A stretch of 64,000 nucleotides of DNA from Lysobacteraceae bacterium SCN 69-320 (GCA_001725155.1 MEFP01000004.1:1-64000), one strand, 5' to 3'. Shown: positions 8,464 to 18,602, counted from the first letter of the stretch. Notes: generated from the sequence alone by a model not told the origin. Made by a program: numbers and translations.

Positions 8464-9153
8464 ATGCGTCGCGCCGACCGCCTGTTCCTGATCATCCATG
8501 CCCTGCGCGGCCGCCGTACGGCACTGCCGGCGCGAGGCCTCGCCGAGACGCTCGGCGTCTCGCTGCGCACGGTCTATCGCGACGTGGCCGACCTGCAGCG
8601 TTCCGGCGTGCCGATCGAGGGCGAGGCCGGCGTCGGTTACCTGCTGCGCAAGGGCAGCGACATTCCGCCGCTGATGTTCCAGCCTGACGAACTCGAAGCC
8701 CTGGTCGTCGGCTCGCGCTTCGTGCAGGCCTTCGCCGGCGAACGCCTGAGCCGCGCCGCCGATGCGGCGCTGCTCAAGATCAACGCGGTGCTGCCGCCGG
8801 AGCTGCGCGAACGCAGCGAGCGTTCGCGCGTGTTCGCGCCGGACTTCGGCCAGCATGCGGCGATCAAGGCGCACATCGACGAGATCCACGTGGCCATCGC
8901 CGAGGCGCGCATCGTCGTGCTCGACTATGCCGACGAGAAAGGCAGCGCGTCGACGCGCGAGATCCAGCCGCTGTGCCTCGCGTTCTGGGGCGGCGCCTGG
9001 ACTCTCGGCGCCTGGTGCCGGCTGCGCCGGGACTTCCGCAATTTCCGCCTCGACCGGATTCGCGGCTGCGCGGTATCGGCGCAGAACTTCGCCGACGAAC
9101 CGGCGACCGATTTCCGCGCCTACATGCGGGCGATGGAACCGGCGCATGGTTGA
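8464..9153 (+). CDS. YafY-type HTH/WYL-domain transcriptional regulator
   Basis: This 229-residue cytoplasmic regulator has an N-terminal winged HTH (MRRADRLFLIIHALRGRR, then LAETLGVSLRTVYRDVADLQRSGVPI, the DeoR/YafY recognition helix) and a C-terminal WYL-like ligand-sensing domain (about 135-220, containing REIQPLCLAFWGGAWTLGAWC and FRNFRLDRI). In place of canonical W-Y-L the strand reads AFWGGAWTL, within the normal variation of this family. The ATG at 8464 was chosen because it begins the conserved MRRADRL start; upstream in-frame sequence is not conserved-looking. It probably controls itself and the VOC gene upstream; ligand unknown. Confidence 0.88.
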   Translation: MRRADRLFLIIHALRGRRTALPARGLAETLGVSLRTVYRDVADLQRSGVPIEGEAGVGYLLRKGSDIPPLMFQPDELEALVVGSRFVQAFAGERLSRAADAALLKINAVLPPELRERSERSRVFAPDFGQHAAIKAHIDEIHVAIAEARIVVLDYADEKGSASTREIQPLCLAFWGGAWTLGAWCRLRRDFRNFRLDRIRGCAVSAQNFADEPATDFRAYMRAMEPAHG

Positions 9154-9317
9154 GTTCCCGTTGGCCGGCACTCACACCGGCGGACAGGCGAACGCAATGC
9201 GGCGGTGGTTCCTGATGAACCCGGCCATGGCGAGAGGGTGGTTTCCGACGATTCCGGCACTGCGCGCAGCCGGGGCAATGACCGTGACCATCGTCTTGCC
9301 GCGGTGGCGGGACGGAA

Positions 9318-9341
9318 GCGGATGCCGGTACCGGCATCCGC
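9318..9341. repeat. 24-bp perfect palindrome
   Basis: Half-site GCGGATGCCGGT is followed without spacer by its exact reverse complement. With no loop bases it is better suited to a dimeric DNA-binding protein or a cruciform than to an RNA hairpin. No second copy was noticed in the window. Confidence 0.7.
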
Positions 9342-9369
9342 GGCGCCCGGTTTTCAAAACGCAGACACC

Positions 9370-9410
9370 AAAACGCCACCGCAGGGTTCAGGGGGTACCC
9401 TGCGGTGGCG
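9370..9410 (-). terminator. probable Rho-independent terminator downstream of rlmI
   Basis: A 13-bp perfect stem (9374-9386 with 9398-9410, arms CGCCACCGCAGGG and complement) has an 11-base loop. Read on the minus strand it is followed by TTTTGGTG (plus-strand AAAA at 9370-9373). It sits about 120 bases past the rlmI stop, so it could end that transcript. Confidence 0.55.
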
Positions 9411-9531
9411 CCTTGGCAAGGCGATGACCGCCTTGTATTCAACTACTCGCAGCCGGACTGGCCGGCGGCTCACGCCGACGAAAAAATTTTTCGCGCCCCG
9501 CGGCCCCGCGGCCCCGCGCCCCGGATCGCGC

Positions 9532-10713
9532 TCAGTCGACGCGGCAGAACACCGCCTTGAGATAGCGCGATTCCGGCACGTGCGCCTGCCACGGGTGGTC
9601 GGGGCCGGCGCCGCTGATCTTGAGCACCTGCACGGTGCGGTTGGCGTAGAACGCCGCGCGCCGCAGCATGTCGAGGAACTGCTCCTCGCTGACGAGGCCG
9701 GTACAGGAGCAGGTCACGAAGATGCCGCCGGGGCGCACCGCGCCGAGGGCGAGCTTGTTCATGTCGAGGTATTTCTTCAGCGCCGGGATGACCTGTTCGC
9801 GATCGCGCGTCATCTTGGCCGGATCGAGCACGACCACGTCGAACTTCTCGGCGCGGCCGGCGGCGACGTCGCGCAGCCAGTGGAAGATGTCGGCCTGGAC
9901 GAAACGCACCTTGACCTTGTTGAGGCGCGCATTCGATTCGGCGACCTCCAGGATCTCTTCGTCGAGGTCGACGCCGACGACTTCCTTGGCCCCGCCGATG
10001 GTCTTGGCGTAGATCGCGAAGCCGCCGGAATTGCAACACAGGTCGAGCACGCGTTTGTCCTGGCAGAAGCCGGCCAGGGTCAGGCGGTTGTCGCGCTGGT
10101 CGGCGAAGAAACCGGTCTTGTGCTTGGTGCCCGGCGCGGCATGGAACCTGACGCCGTGTTCCTCGATCACGGTCGGGCGCGGCGTCGGCGGCGTGGAGCA
10201 GTCGAAGCTTTCCTGCTTCTGCACGTGCTCTTCGGCGAACGCGTAGATCTGGCTGTCGGGGAAATGGTCCAGCAGGCAGCGGCGGATCAGGTCGCGCTGG
10301 CGGAACATGCCGGCCGAGAAGAATTCGATGACCAGCGTGTCGGCGAAGCGGTCGACGACGAGGCCGGACAGGCCGTCGCCTTCGGAATGGATCACGCGGT
10401 AAGCATCGGTGACCGCGTCGAGCTTGAGCACTTCGCGGCGCAGGCCGACGGCCTGGGCGATCTTGCGCTCGAAGAAGGCCGCGTCGACGGCTTCGTCGGG
10501 ATCCTGGGTCAGCACGCGCAGCGCGATGCGCGAATGGCCGTTGTAGAAGCCGCGGCCGGCGAAGCTGCCGTCGCGGTCGTAGATGTCGACGACGCTGCCG
10601 GGCTTGGGCCGCTCGGTGGGCTTCTCCACCATTTTCTGGAAGATCCAGGGGTGGTTGGAACGGCGCTCGATCTTGAGCTGGACGGCGGGATTGGCGGAGG
10701 CGGAAGGTTTCAT
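9532..10713 (-). CDS. rlmI: 23S rRNA (cytosine-1962-C5)-methyltransferase RlmI
   Basis: This 393-residue SAM-dependent enzyme methylates C5 of C1962 in 23S rRNA. It has an N-terminal PUA-like domain (about 1-70, with HPWIFQKMVEK and GSVVDIYDRDGSFAGRGFYN) followed by an RFM methyltransferase core. Visible motifs are the SAM-binding VLDLCCNSGGFAIYA, the acidic VVGVDLDEE, the VVLDPAK motif and the catalytic-cysteine region FVTCSCTGLVSEEQF. The length matches the family (about 390-400). The ATG at 10713 was taken because residues before it in the same frame belong to the antisense of sfsA; it leaves a 57-base divergent spacer to sfsA. Confidence 0.93.
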   Translation of the reverse strand: MKPSASANPAVQLKIERRSNHPWIFQKMVEKPTERPKPGSVVDIYDRDGSFAGRGFYNGHSRIALRVLTQDPDEAVDAAFFERKIAQAVGLRREVLKLDAVTDAYRVIHSEGDGLSGLVVDRFADTLVIEFFSAGMFRQRDLIRRCLLDHFPDSQIYAFAEEHVQKQESFDCSTPPTPRPTVIEEHGVRFHAAPGTKHKTGFFADQRDNRLTLAGFCQDKRVLDLCCNSGGFAIYAKTIGGAKEVVGVDLDEEILEVAESNARLNKVKVRFVQADIFHWLRDVAAGRAEKFDVVVLDPAKMTRDREQVIPALKKYLDMNKLALGAVRPGGIFVTCSCTGLVSEEQFLDMLRRAAFYANRTVQVLKISGAGPDHPWQAHVPESRYLKAVFCRVD

Positions 10714-10770
10714 CGCGGCATGATACCAGCCGCGCTTGCGCGGGCCGGCGGGGGGCGGCATCGTCCGGCC

Positions 10771-11472
10771 ATGCGCTTTCCGCCCCTGCATCGCGGCACC
10801 TTGCTCGCGCGCCGCCAGCGCTTCCTCGCCGACATCCGCCTCGACGACGGGCGCCAGATCCTGGCCCACTGCCCCAATACCGGCCGCATGCTCGGCTATT
10901 CGGCGGCGGGCCTGCGCGTCTGGGCCAGCGAACGGCCGGCCGCCGCGGGCCGCTGCGGCTGGACCTGGGAACTGGCCGAACTCGGCGACACCCTGCTCGG
11001 CGTGCATCCGGCCCGGGCCAACGCCCTGGCCGCCGAAGCCATCGCCGCCGGCCGCATCGCAGCGCTGGCCGGCTATGCCGGCATCCGGCGCGAGGTCCGC
11101 TACGGCAGCGAAGGCAGCCGCATCGACCTGCTGTTGAGTGCGCCGCAGCGCGCCGACTGCTATGTCGAGGTCAAATCGGTGACCGCGGCCGACGAATACG
11201 GCCTGGGCATCTTCCCCGACGCGGTCAGCGAGCGCGGCCTGCGCCACCTGCGCGAACTGCAGACCGTCGCCGCGGCCGGCGCCCGCGCCGTGCTGCTGTT
11301 CTGCGTGCAGCGCGGCGACGCCCTGGCCGTCCGCGCGGCCAGCGAGATCGACGCGGCCTATGCGCAGGGCCTGCGCGAAGCGCGCGCGGCCGGCGTGGAA
11401 GTGCTGGCCTGGCGCTGCGCGATCACGACCGAAGCGATCGCCTTGGTGCGACCTGTTCCCGTATTGGCGTGA
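10771..11472 (+). CDS. sfsA: SfsA family DNA/RNA nuclease
   Basis: This 233-residue cytoplasmic protein is of the SfsA family, named from a sugar-fermentation-stimulation phenotype in E. coli and built as an N-terminal OB-type nucleic-acid-binding part plus a PD-(D/E)XK nuclease-like core. The start MRFPPLHRGTLLARRQRFLADI, the HCPNTGRMLG block and the nuclease-like segment with RIDLL and YVEVKSVT (D...ExK) are typical, as is the late FPDAVSERGLRHLREL helix. Length matches the family. The ATG at 10771 follows a G-rich stretch. It is divergent from rlmI, and a REP-like pair follows its stop. Confidence 0.92.
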   Translation: MRFPPLHRGTLLARRQRFLADIRLDDGRQILAHCPNTGRMLGYSAAGLRVWASERPAAAGRCGWTWELAELGDTLLGVHPARANALAAEAIAAGRIAALAGYAGIRREVRYGSEGSRIDLLLSAPQRADCYVEVKSVTAADEYGLGIFPDAVSERGLRHLRELQTVAAAGARAVLLFCVQRGDALAVRAASEIDAAYAQGLREARAAGVEVLAWRCAITTEAIALVRPVPVLA

Positions 11473-11492
11473 TGCCGCTACGGGATGCCCCC

Positions 11493-11599
11493 GTATAGGT
11501 CGCAGCGAGCGCAGCGAACTGCAACGTCGAGACCTTCCAGAAGGACTTGGATGTTGCGGTTCGCTGCGCTCACCTCAGCCTACGGTCACCGCAACCTGC
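11493..11599. repeat. paired REP-like palindromes (GTAG type), copy pair 1
   Basis: Two inverted copies lie between the convergent sfsA and hemB genes. A forward copy is at 11493-11529 (GTATAGGTCGCAGCGAGC then GCAGCGAACTGCAAC). An opposite copy is at 11551-11583 (TGTTGCGGTTCGCTGCGCTC ending CAGCCTAC, i.e. GTAG on the minus strand), followed by an extra ACCGCAAC arm. The same unit recurs at 36.4, 48.2-48.4 and 58.2-58.4 kb. GTAG/GGAC-headed palindromes of this kind are REP elements moved or maintained by RAYT transposases; no RAYT gene is in the window. Confidence 0.75.
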
Positions 11600-12724
<1,125 letters not shown>

Positions 12725-12879
12725 TCACAAGCCGGCGGCTGCGATCTTGCGGCCGCTGCAGCGGCGGTATTCGTACTTGAAATAGCCGGCTTGAGCTGGT
12801 CATATTGCGCGGCCGCTGCGGGGACGCAGTGCGGGCATGAGGCCCGCGCTGCTGGCGCGGTCCAGCAGGAACCAACACC

Positions 12880-15438
12880 TTGTCCGGTATTCTGGTCGTC
12901 GAACGCTCAACGACGCTGAGCCATCTGCTCAAGCGCACCCTGGCGGCTGCCGGGCTGGCGGCGCGCAGCGAGCTTGCGGCCTACCTGGACACGATCGACC
13001 ACCTCAAGCATTCGCTGGAGCTGGAACAGCCCTACGGCCTGCTCATCGTCGGCATACCGGCGCGACCGACGCGCGATTGTCTGGCCCTGCTCGACCATCT
13101 GGCTACCGACGGGCAGCGCGAGCTGCCGGTGCTGCTGATGGTGCACGAGCAGAGTCCCGATCTCGACGCCTGGGCGCGCCGCCGCGGCCGGGCGCAGATC
13201 GTGCTGTGGACCCAGTTCAGCAAGATCCCTGCCGCACTGGCCCAGCTCGAACCGCGCGCCGACCAGCTGTCGGTACAGGCCGAGACGGTCGCCGTGCCTT
13301 CGCAGGGCATACGCATCCTGTTCGTCGACGATTCGCAGAGCGTGCGACTGGCCTACCAGCAGCTGCTCGAACGCCAGGGCTACGCGGTCGCGACGGCCGG
13401 CACGCTGAACGAGGCGGCCGACAAGGCCGCGCGCGAGTCCTTCGATCTGGCCATCGTCGATTACTTCCTGCCCGACGGCAACGGCGACGAACTGTGCCGC
13501 CGCCTGTCCGGCCTGCCCGGCGCGCCGACCCTCGCGGTCATCACGGGCACCTACCGCGAAGACATCATCGTCAAGAGCCTCGACGCCGGCGCGATCGAGT
13601 GCATGTTCAAGAACGAGGCCAAGGAACTGTTCCTCGCGCGCGTCAAGACGCTGTCGCGGCAGATCCAGATGCAGAAATCGGTCGAGGCCGAACGCCAGCG
13701 CCTGGACGGCATCCTCGGCTCAGTCGGCGACGGCGTCTACGGCGTCGACCAGCAGGGCGTCATCACCTTCATCAATCCCACGGGTCTGCGCCTGCTCGGC
13801 TATGAGGAGGAGGATCAGCTCATCGGCAAGACGGCCCGCGGGCTGATCCACCAGGGCGCCGAGGAACGGCCGGGCGAGACGGCCGATGCCAGCCTGGAGC
13901 AGTCCTATACCGCGGGCAACGCGCTCAAGGGGCACGAGACCGTGTTCTGGCGCCGCGACAAGAGCGGCATGACGGTCGAATGCTCGGTGCTGCCGCTGGC
14001 GATCCAGAACCGGCGCCAGGGCTCGGTCGTCGTGTTCCGCGACATCTCCGAGCGCAAGAGTGCCGACAACCTGCGCTGGGAGCTGACTCACGACAAGCTG
14101 ACCGGCCTGGTGAACGCGCGCCATTTCACCCATCAGGTCGCGCTGGAACTGCAGCGCCGGCGCGAGGCCGGCGGCTATTCGGCCATTCTGTATATCGACC
14201 TGGACCGCTTCAGCGCGATCGTCGACGCGGCCGGCGTGCCGGCCAGCGAGCGTCTGCTCGTGGAGATCGCCAGCGTGCTCGGCAAGCGCCTGCGCGAACA
14301 CGATGTGCTCGCGCGCATCGAAGGCGACCGCCTCGCGCTGATGCTGTCGGGCGTGCAGCTGGAAAACCTGTTCCCGCTGGCCGACAGCTATCGCGAGCTG
14401 CTGCACCAGTGCAAGTACGAATCCGGCGGCGTCAGCCGGCCGATCACCGCGTCCATCGGCGTCGCCGTGATCAGCCGCGACACGCCGTCGGCCGAATACG
14501 TGGTCGAGCACGCGCGCCTGGCCTGCCGCACGGCCAAGCAGCGTGGCCGCGACCAGACCGAGATCTACGTCGGCGAGCACGACGCGCGCATCGCGCGCGA
14601 GATCGAGGCCGGCTGGACCGAGCGCCTGCGCCAGGCCATGGAGCAGGAGCGCATCGTGCTGCTGGTGCAGCCGATCGTGCCGGTCGCGGCGCTGCCGCGC
14701 AGCGAGTCGGCCGTCGTCCAGCGCCAGGGCTGGCGCGTCAACGGCTCGGGTACGGCCGGCCAGGAATACCTGTTCGAGATCCTGATCCGCATGGTCGGCA
14801 AGGACGGTCAGCTGATCTCGCCCGGTGTGTTCGTGCCGCTGGCCGAGCGCGTCGGCATGATGCCCAAGCTCGATCTGTGGGTGCTCAACCGTCTGCTGCG
14901 CTACCTCTCCGGCGTGCGCGGCGTGCGTGCGCCGATCGCGTTCCACGTCAATCTGTCGAACATGACCCTGGCCGATCCGGACTCGCTCAAGCTCATCGAG
15001 GCGACGATCCGCAGCTCGGGCGTGTCGGCACGCCAGCTCGTGTTCGAGATCACCGAGACCTCGGAGCTGACCAGCCTGCACAGCGCGCGCAAGTTCATCT
15101 CGGCGCTGAAGAAGCTCGGCTGCCGCTTCGCGCTGGACGATTTCGGCACCGGCTTCTCCAGCTTCACCCATCTGCGCCATCTGCCGGTGGACTTCGTCAA
15201 GGTCGAAGGCAGCTTCGTGCAGGGCATGCCCGGCAGCGAGCTCGATCGCAAGATGGTCGGCTCGATCACCCAGCTCGCCCAGTCGCTGAAACTGCGCGTG
15301 ATCGGCGAGCACGTTGACAGCTTCTCCACCCTGGAGGCGCTGCGCATTTCGGGCGCCGACTACGCCCAGGGCAACTACCTCGGCGAGCCGCGGCCGCTGC
15401 GCAGCGTCGATTTCGCCGCGCTGTTCCCGCATGGCTGA
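12880..15438 (+). CDS. REC-REC-PAS-GGDEF-EAL cyclic-di-GMP protein (FimX-like)
   Basis: This 852-residue cytoplasmic protein starts at a TTG with AGGA 11 bases before it. Domains are: a degenerate receiver (1-125), a second receiver (about 146-260, IRILFVDDSQSVR with phospho-acceptor region LAIVDYFLPDGNG), PAS (about 270-385), GGDEF (about 400-560) and EAL (about 575-845). The GGDEF signature is replaced by EGDR (481-484), so cyclase activity is unlikely. The EAL motif reads EIL (E633), but the other catalytic positions survive: VNLSN, FEITE, LDDFGTG, FVKVEG, GEHV and YAQGN. It may therefore hydrolyse or simply bind c-di-GMP. The layout resembles FimX, which controls type IV pilus function; that role is inferred. 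Its 3' end overlaps the permease gene by 8 bases. Confidence 0.88.
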   Translation: MSGILVVERSTTLSHLLKRTLAAAGLAARSELAAYLDTIDHLKHSLELEQPYGLLIVGIPARPTRDCLALLDHLATDGQRELPVLLMVHEQSPDLDAWARRRGRAQIVLWTQFSKIPAALAQLEPRADQLSVQAETVAVPSQGIRILFVDDSQSVRLAYQQLLERQGYAVATAGTLNEAADKAARESFDLAIVDYFLPDGNGDELCRRLSGLPGAPTLAVITGTYREDIIVKSLDAGAIECMFKNEAKELFLARVKTLSRQIQMQKSVEAERQRLDGILGSVGDGVYGVDQQGVITFINPTGLRLLGYEEEDQLIGKTARGLIHQGAEERPGETADASLEQSYTAGNALKGHETVFWRRDKSGMTVECSVLPLAIQNRRQGSVVVFRDISERKSADNLRWELTHDKLTGLVNARHFTHQVALELQRRREAGGYSAILYIDLDRFSAIVDAAGVPASERLLVEIASVLGKRLREHDVLARIEGDRLALMLSGVQLENLFPLADSYRELLHQCKYESGGVSRPITASIGVAVISRDTPSAEYVVEHARLACRTAKQRGRDQTEIYVGEHDARIAREIEAGWTERLRQAMEQERIVLLVQPIVPVAALPRSESAVVQRQGWRVNGSGTAGQEYLFEILIRMVGKDGQLISPGVFVPLAERVGMMPKLDLWVLNRLLRYLSGVRGVRAPIAFHVNLSNMTLADPDSLKLIEATIRSSGVSARQLVFEITETSELTSLHSARKFISALKKLGCRFALDDFGTGFSSFTHLRHLPVDFVKVEGSFVQGMPGSELDRKMVGSITQLAQSLKLRVIGEHVDSFSTLEALRISGADYAQGNYLGEPRPLRSVDFAALFPHG

Positions 15439-16315
15439 AGCGGCGCAGGGTTCCGCGTCCCCGGGGCGCGGCGATCCGGCCGCGGCGCCCGCCGCCCCCG
15501 CCAACGACCGCACGATACGCCGCTGTCTCGGCGTACTCGGCGCGCTCGCACTGCTGTGCATCGCCGGCCCGTGGTTCAGCCGCTACGGCGTGGATCACAC
15601 CGACTGGGAGCATCTGTCCGTCGCGCCGGGCCTGGCTCACGGCCATTGGCTCGGCACTGACGCGATCGGCCGCGACGTGTTCGTGCGGCTGTGCGTGGGC
15701 GGCCGCCTGTCGCTGCTGATCGGTCTGCTCGCAAGCCTGGTCGCGCTGGTGCTGGGCCTGAGCTACGGCGTCGTCGCCGGCTATGCGGGCGGACTGGTCG
15801 ACCGTCTGCTGATGCGCGCGCTGGACCTGCTGGCCGCGCTGCCGTTCCTGCTGATCGTGATCCTGCTGCTGACCGTGTTCGAGCGCTCGCTGCCGCTGCT
15901 GCTCGCGGCTATCGGCGGCTATGTCTGGATGGATCTCGCGCGCGTCGTCCGCGCCGAGGCCGCGCGGCTGCGCGGGCAGGCCTTCGTCGACGCGGCGCGC
16001 CTGCTCGGTGCAGGCCCGGGCTGGATCATGGCGCGGCACATCGCGCCGAATCTGCTTGGCCTGGCCCTGGTCTACCTGAGCCTGGGCGTGCCGAACGCGA
16101 TCCTGATCGAATCCTTCCTCGGCTTTCTCGGCCTGTCGGTCGACGAACCCGCAGCGAGCTGGGGCGCGATGCTGTTCGACGGCACGCAGGAAATGGATCT
16201 GGCGCCGTGGACCCTGGTCGCGCCGGCAGTGGCGCTGGCCACGACCCTGATCAGCTGCCAGTTCCTCGGCGAAGCCCTGCGCCGCCGCCTGGATCCGCGC
16301 CGAGCGGTCGCATGA
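15431..16315 (+). CDS. peptide-type ABC transporter permease (OppC/YejE-like)
   Basis: This 294-residue inner-membrane protein has one N-terminal and about five core transmembrane helices. The binding-protein-dependent transport signature region is clear: a GTDAIGRDVFVRLCVGGR entry loop, as in DppC/OppC, and an EAA coupling motif around AFVDAARLLGAGPGWIMARHI, which contacts the ATPase. Members import oligopeptides or related molecules with a second permease (OppB type) and a periplasmic binding protein. Neither partner is present here: the upstream gene is a signalling protein that overlaps this start. A fused ATPase gene follows with a 4-base ATGA overlap. The pairing of a single permease with a fused ATPase recalls yejE-yejF. 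Confidence 0.88.
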   Translation: MAEAAQGSASPGRGDPAAAPAAPANDRTIRRCLGVLGALALLCIAGPWFSRYGVDHTDWEHLSVAPGLAHGHWLGTDAIGRDVFVRLCVGGRLSLLIGLLASLVALVLGLSYGVVAGYAGGLVDRLLMRALDLLAALPFLLIVILLLTVFERSLPLLLAAIGGYVWMDLARVVRAEAARLRGQAFVDAARLLGAGPGWIMARHIAPNLLGLALVYLSLGVPNAILIESFLGFLGLSVDEPAASWGAMLFDGTQEMDLAPWTLVAPAVALATTLISCQFLGEALRRRLDPRRAVA

Positions 16316-17925
16316 GCGCGCCGCTGCTGCGCGTGGAGAACCTGCAGATCGCGCTGCCGGCGCGGCCGCAGCCGGTCGTGACCGATCTGGGTTTCAGCGT
16401 GTCCGCGGGCGAATGCCTTGCGCTGATCGGCGCGTCGGGCTCGGGCAAAAGCCTGACCAGTGCCGCGCTGGTCGGCCTGCTGCCGGCCGGGGCGATCGCG
16501 TCCGGGTCCGTCCGGTTCGCCGACGAGGAACTCATCGCGGCGACGCCGGCGGCCTGGCGCCGCGTGCGCGGTGCCGGCATCGGCATGGTCTGGCAGGACA
16601 GCCAGGCCAGCCTGCATCCGCTGCGCCGCATCGGCGCGCAGCTGATCGAGGCGCTGCGCGCGGCCGGCGTCGAACGTGCCGCCGTGCGCGAGCGGGCCGC
16701 GGCGCTGCTGGCCGAAGTCGGCATCGACCGGCCGGCCGAGCGTCTGCGCAGCTATGCGCACGAGCTGTCCGGCGGCCAGCGCCAGCGCGTGCTGATTGCA
16801 CTCGCGCTGGCCGCCGATCCGCGGCTGCTGATCGCCGACGAGGCGACCAGCGCCCTCGATGCGAGCCTGCGGCTGCAGATCGTCGATCTGCTCGACAGCC
16901 TGCGCCGGCGCCGCGGGTTGGCGCTGCTGTTCGTCAGCCATGATCTGGCCCTGGTACGGCGCATTGCCGATCGCGTCGCCGTGCTCGATCGCGGCCGGCT
17001 CGTCGAGCTGGCCGATACGGCGGCCCTGTTCGCCGCGCCGGCGCATGCGCAGACGCGCGCGCTGCTGGCCCTGGCCGAACCGCTGCCGGCAGCGACCGCC
17101 GCCGCCGCGACGCCGCTGCTGCTGCAACTGCAGGACCTGGACGCGGCCTACGTCGCGACCGGCTGGCGCGCCACGTCGCGGCCGGCGCTGCGCGGCGTCG
17201 GCTTCACACTGCACGCCGGGCGCACCCTGGCCATCGTCGGCGAATCAGGTTCCGGCAAGTCCACGCTGCTGCGCTGCCTGACCGGCCTGCTGCGGCCGGA
17301 GCGTGGGACCCTGCAGCTGGCCGGACAGCGCCTGGATCTGGCCCGTCTGACCGATCCGACGCCGCTGCGCGCGAGCTTGCAGCTGGTGTTCCAGGACCCC
17401 GGCGCCTCGCTGGACCCGCTCTGGCGCATCGGCGACATCGTTGCCGAGCCGCTGCGGCTGGCGGCGCGGTCGCCGTCGGCCGATGTGCGCGCGTCGCGCG
17501 TCGCGGCCCTGCTGGCCGATGTCGGCCTGGATCCCGAACTGGCCCGGCGCTATCCGCATGCGCTGTCGGGCGGCCAGCGCCAGCGCGTCGCGATCGCCCG
17601 CGCCCTGGCCGCGCAGCCGGCGGCGCTGCTGCTGGACGAGGCGACCAGCGCGCTCGACGTGCTGGTGCAGCGGCAGATCCTCGAACTGCTGCGCCGCCTG
17701 CAGCGCGAGCGCGATCTGGCCCTGTTGTTCGTGACGCACGATCTCGATCTGGTCGCCGGCTTCGCCGACGAGGTCGGCGTGCTCTGGCGCGGCGCGCTGG
17801 TCGAATGCGGCGCTGTTGGGGAGGTTTTCGCGCATCCGCGTCATAGCCACACGCGCGAGTTGCTGAACGCCGCCGGCCGCCCGGCGCGGGAGTTGCTTCC
17901 GACCGGTCAACCGTCGAAAGCGTGA
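16312..17925 (+). CDS. fused double ABC ATPase of a peptide transporter (YejF/OppDF-like)
   Basis: This 537-residue protein contains two complete ABC ATPase units in tandem. Unit 1 (about 5-255) has Walker A GASGSGKS, signature LSGGQRQRV and Walker [13 protein letters not shown] with an SHD switch. Unit 2 (about 268-525) has [28 protein letters not shown] and THD. Each unit contains the long insert typical of the Opp/Dpp class. Such fused OppD-OppF proteins (E. coli YejF is about 530 residues) energise dipeptide/oligopeptide importers. Its start codon overlaps the permease stop (ATGA), indicating translational coupling. No terminator is evident downstream. Confidence 0.92.
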   Translation: MSAPLLRVENLQIALPARPQPVVTDLGFSVSAGECLALIGASGSGKSLTSAALVGLLPAGAIASGSVRFADEELIAATPAAWRRVRGAGIGMVWQDSQASLHPLRRIGAQLIEALRAAGVERAAVRERAAALLAEVGIDRPAERLRSYAHELSGGQRQRVLIALALAADPRLLIADEATSALDASLRLQIVDLLDSLRRRRGLALLFVSHDLALVRRIADRVAVLDRGRLVELADTAALFAAPAHAQTRALLALAEPLPAATAAAATPLLLQLQDLDAAYVATGWRATSRPALRGVGFTLHAGRTLAIVGESGSGKSTLLRCLTGLLRPERGTLQLAGQRLDLARLTDPTPLRASLQLVFQDPGASLDPLWRIGDIVAEPLRLAARSPSADVRASRVAALLADVGLDPELARRYPHALSGGQRQRVAIARALAAQPAALLLDEATSALDVLVQRQILELLRRLQRERDLALLFVTHDLDLVAGFADEVGVLWRGALVECGAVGEVFAHPRHSHTRELLNAAGRPARELLPTGQPSKA

Positions 17926-18050
17926 ACCCGTTCCGGGATATGCGCGAAACCGTTCAGCGACAGTTTGATTCCGTTAAGGAATAATTAAATTCGCTTTTTT
18001 TCATAGAACTGGGCCGAAAAGTGCTCAGTCAACTAAAGAGTTCGTCATAA

Positions 18051-18067
18051 CCTCTTGAAACAAGAGG
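18051..18067 (+). promoter_or_regulatory. hairpin covering the ribosome-binding site of the band-7 gene
   Basis: CCTCTTG-AAA-CAAGAGG forms a 7-bp hairpin whose 3' arm contains the AAGAGGGG Shine-Dalgarno sequence, ending 11 bases before the ATG at 18078. The upstream 17960-18005 is unusually A/T rich for this genome (TTGATT, TAATTAAATT) and is the likely promoter. The hairpin could limit translation unless opened, for example by temperature or a protein; this is inference. Confidence 0.4.
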
Positions 18068-18077
18068 GGTTCAGAAA

Positions 18078-18545
18078 ATGTCGCAGAGCATACTTCTCCT
18101 CATTCTCAGCGCCGCCGTCGTGGTTGCCCTGTTGTCGATCAAGCGCATCCCCGAAGGCACGGTCTATACCCTGCGCCGCTTCAACGGCCAGGCCCGCACC
18201 CTGCAGCCGGGCACGCATTTGATCTGGCCCCTGCTCGAGCGCGTCGTTCACCGAATTTCCCTTACCGGTCACGTGCTTGCGATCGACGAACTGTTTCCGG
18301 TCGGCGCCAGTGCGCGGCTTGCGGGCAAGGTGTTCTGGCAAGTGGTCGATGCCGAGCGCGCCGATGCCTCGATCGACCGGGCCGAATCGCTGATCCGCGC
18401 CCGCGTCCTGAATGCCGCCCGCGCGACCGACAATCCGGCCGAAGAAACCGCCGAAGCGCGCAACAGCCGGCTCAAGGCGGCTCTGAACGACAGCCTGCGC
18501 GACGTCGGCATCGTCGTGACCCGGGTCCAGCTCACCCTCGCCTGA
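18078..18545 (+). CDS. small band-7/SPFH-like membrane protein
   Basis: This 155-residue protein has one N-terminal transmembrane helix (about 4-22) followed by a compact SPFH-like domain: IPEGTVYTLRRFNGQARTLQPGTH matches the first strands of the prohibitin fold, and later RLKAALNDSLRDVGIVVTRVQL matches its last helix-strand. It is about half the size of a typical stomatin and lacks the long C-terminal coiled coil. The middle (DAERADASIDRAESLIRARV) is helical and charged. The role is unknown; SPFH proteins scaffold membrane microdomains and proteases. It stands alone between an A/T-rich promoter region and a terminator. Confidence 0.75.
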   Translation: MSQSILLLILSAAVVVALLSIKRIPEGTVYTLRRFNGQARTLQPGTHLIWPLLERVVHRISLTGHVLAIDELFPVGASARLAGKVFWQVVDAERADASIDRAESLIRARVLNAARATDNPAEETAEARNSRLKAALNDSLRDVGIVVTRVQLTLA

Positions 18546-18576
18546 GCCCGGCGCAAGCCCGCAATCCAGCCTCGCC

Positions 18577-18602
18577 AGACCCGCGCAAGCGGGTCTTTTT
18601 GT
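18577..18602 (+). terminator. Rho-independent terminator of the band-7 gene
   Basis: An 8-bp stem AGACCCGC / GCGGGTCT with a GCAA loop, followed by TTTTTG, lies 31 bases after the stop. Confidence 0.92.

Larger units (their letters stand above)
9154..9531. other. 378-base intergenic region with two strong palindromes, no gene seen
   Basis: The region lies between the convergent WYL-regulator and rlmI genes. It holds a 24-bp perfect palindrome (9318-9341), a 13-bp hairpin that works as a terminator on the minus strand (9370-9410), and a run of three imperfect CCCCGCGGC units next to a short A/T block (about 9480-9523). No open frame here has protein-like composition or a ribosome site. Confidence 0.7.
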
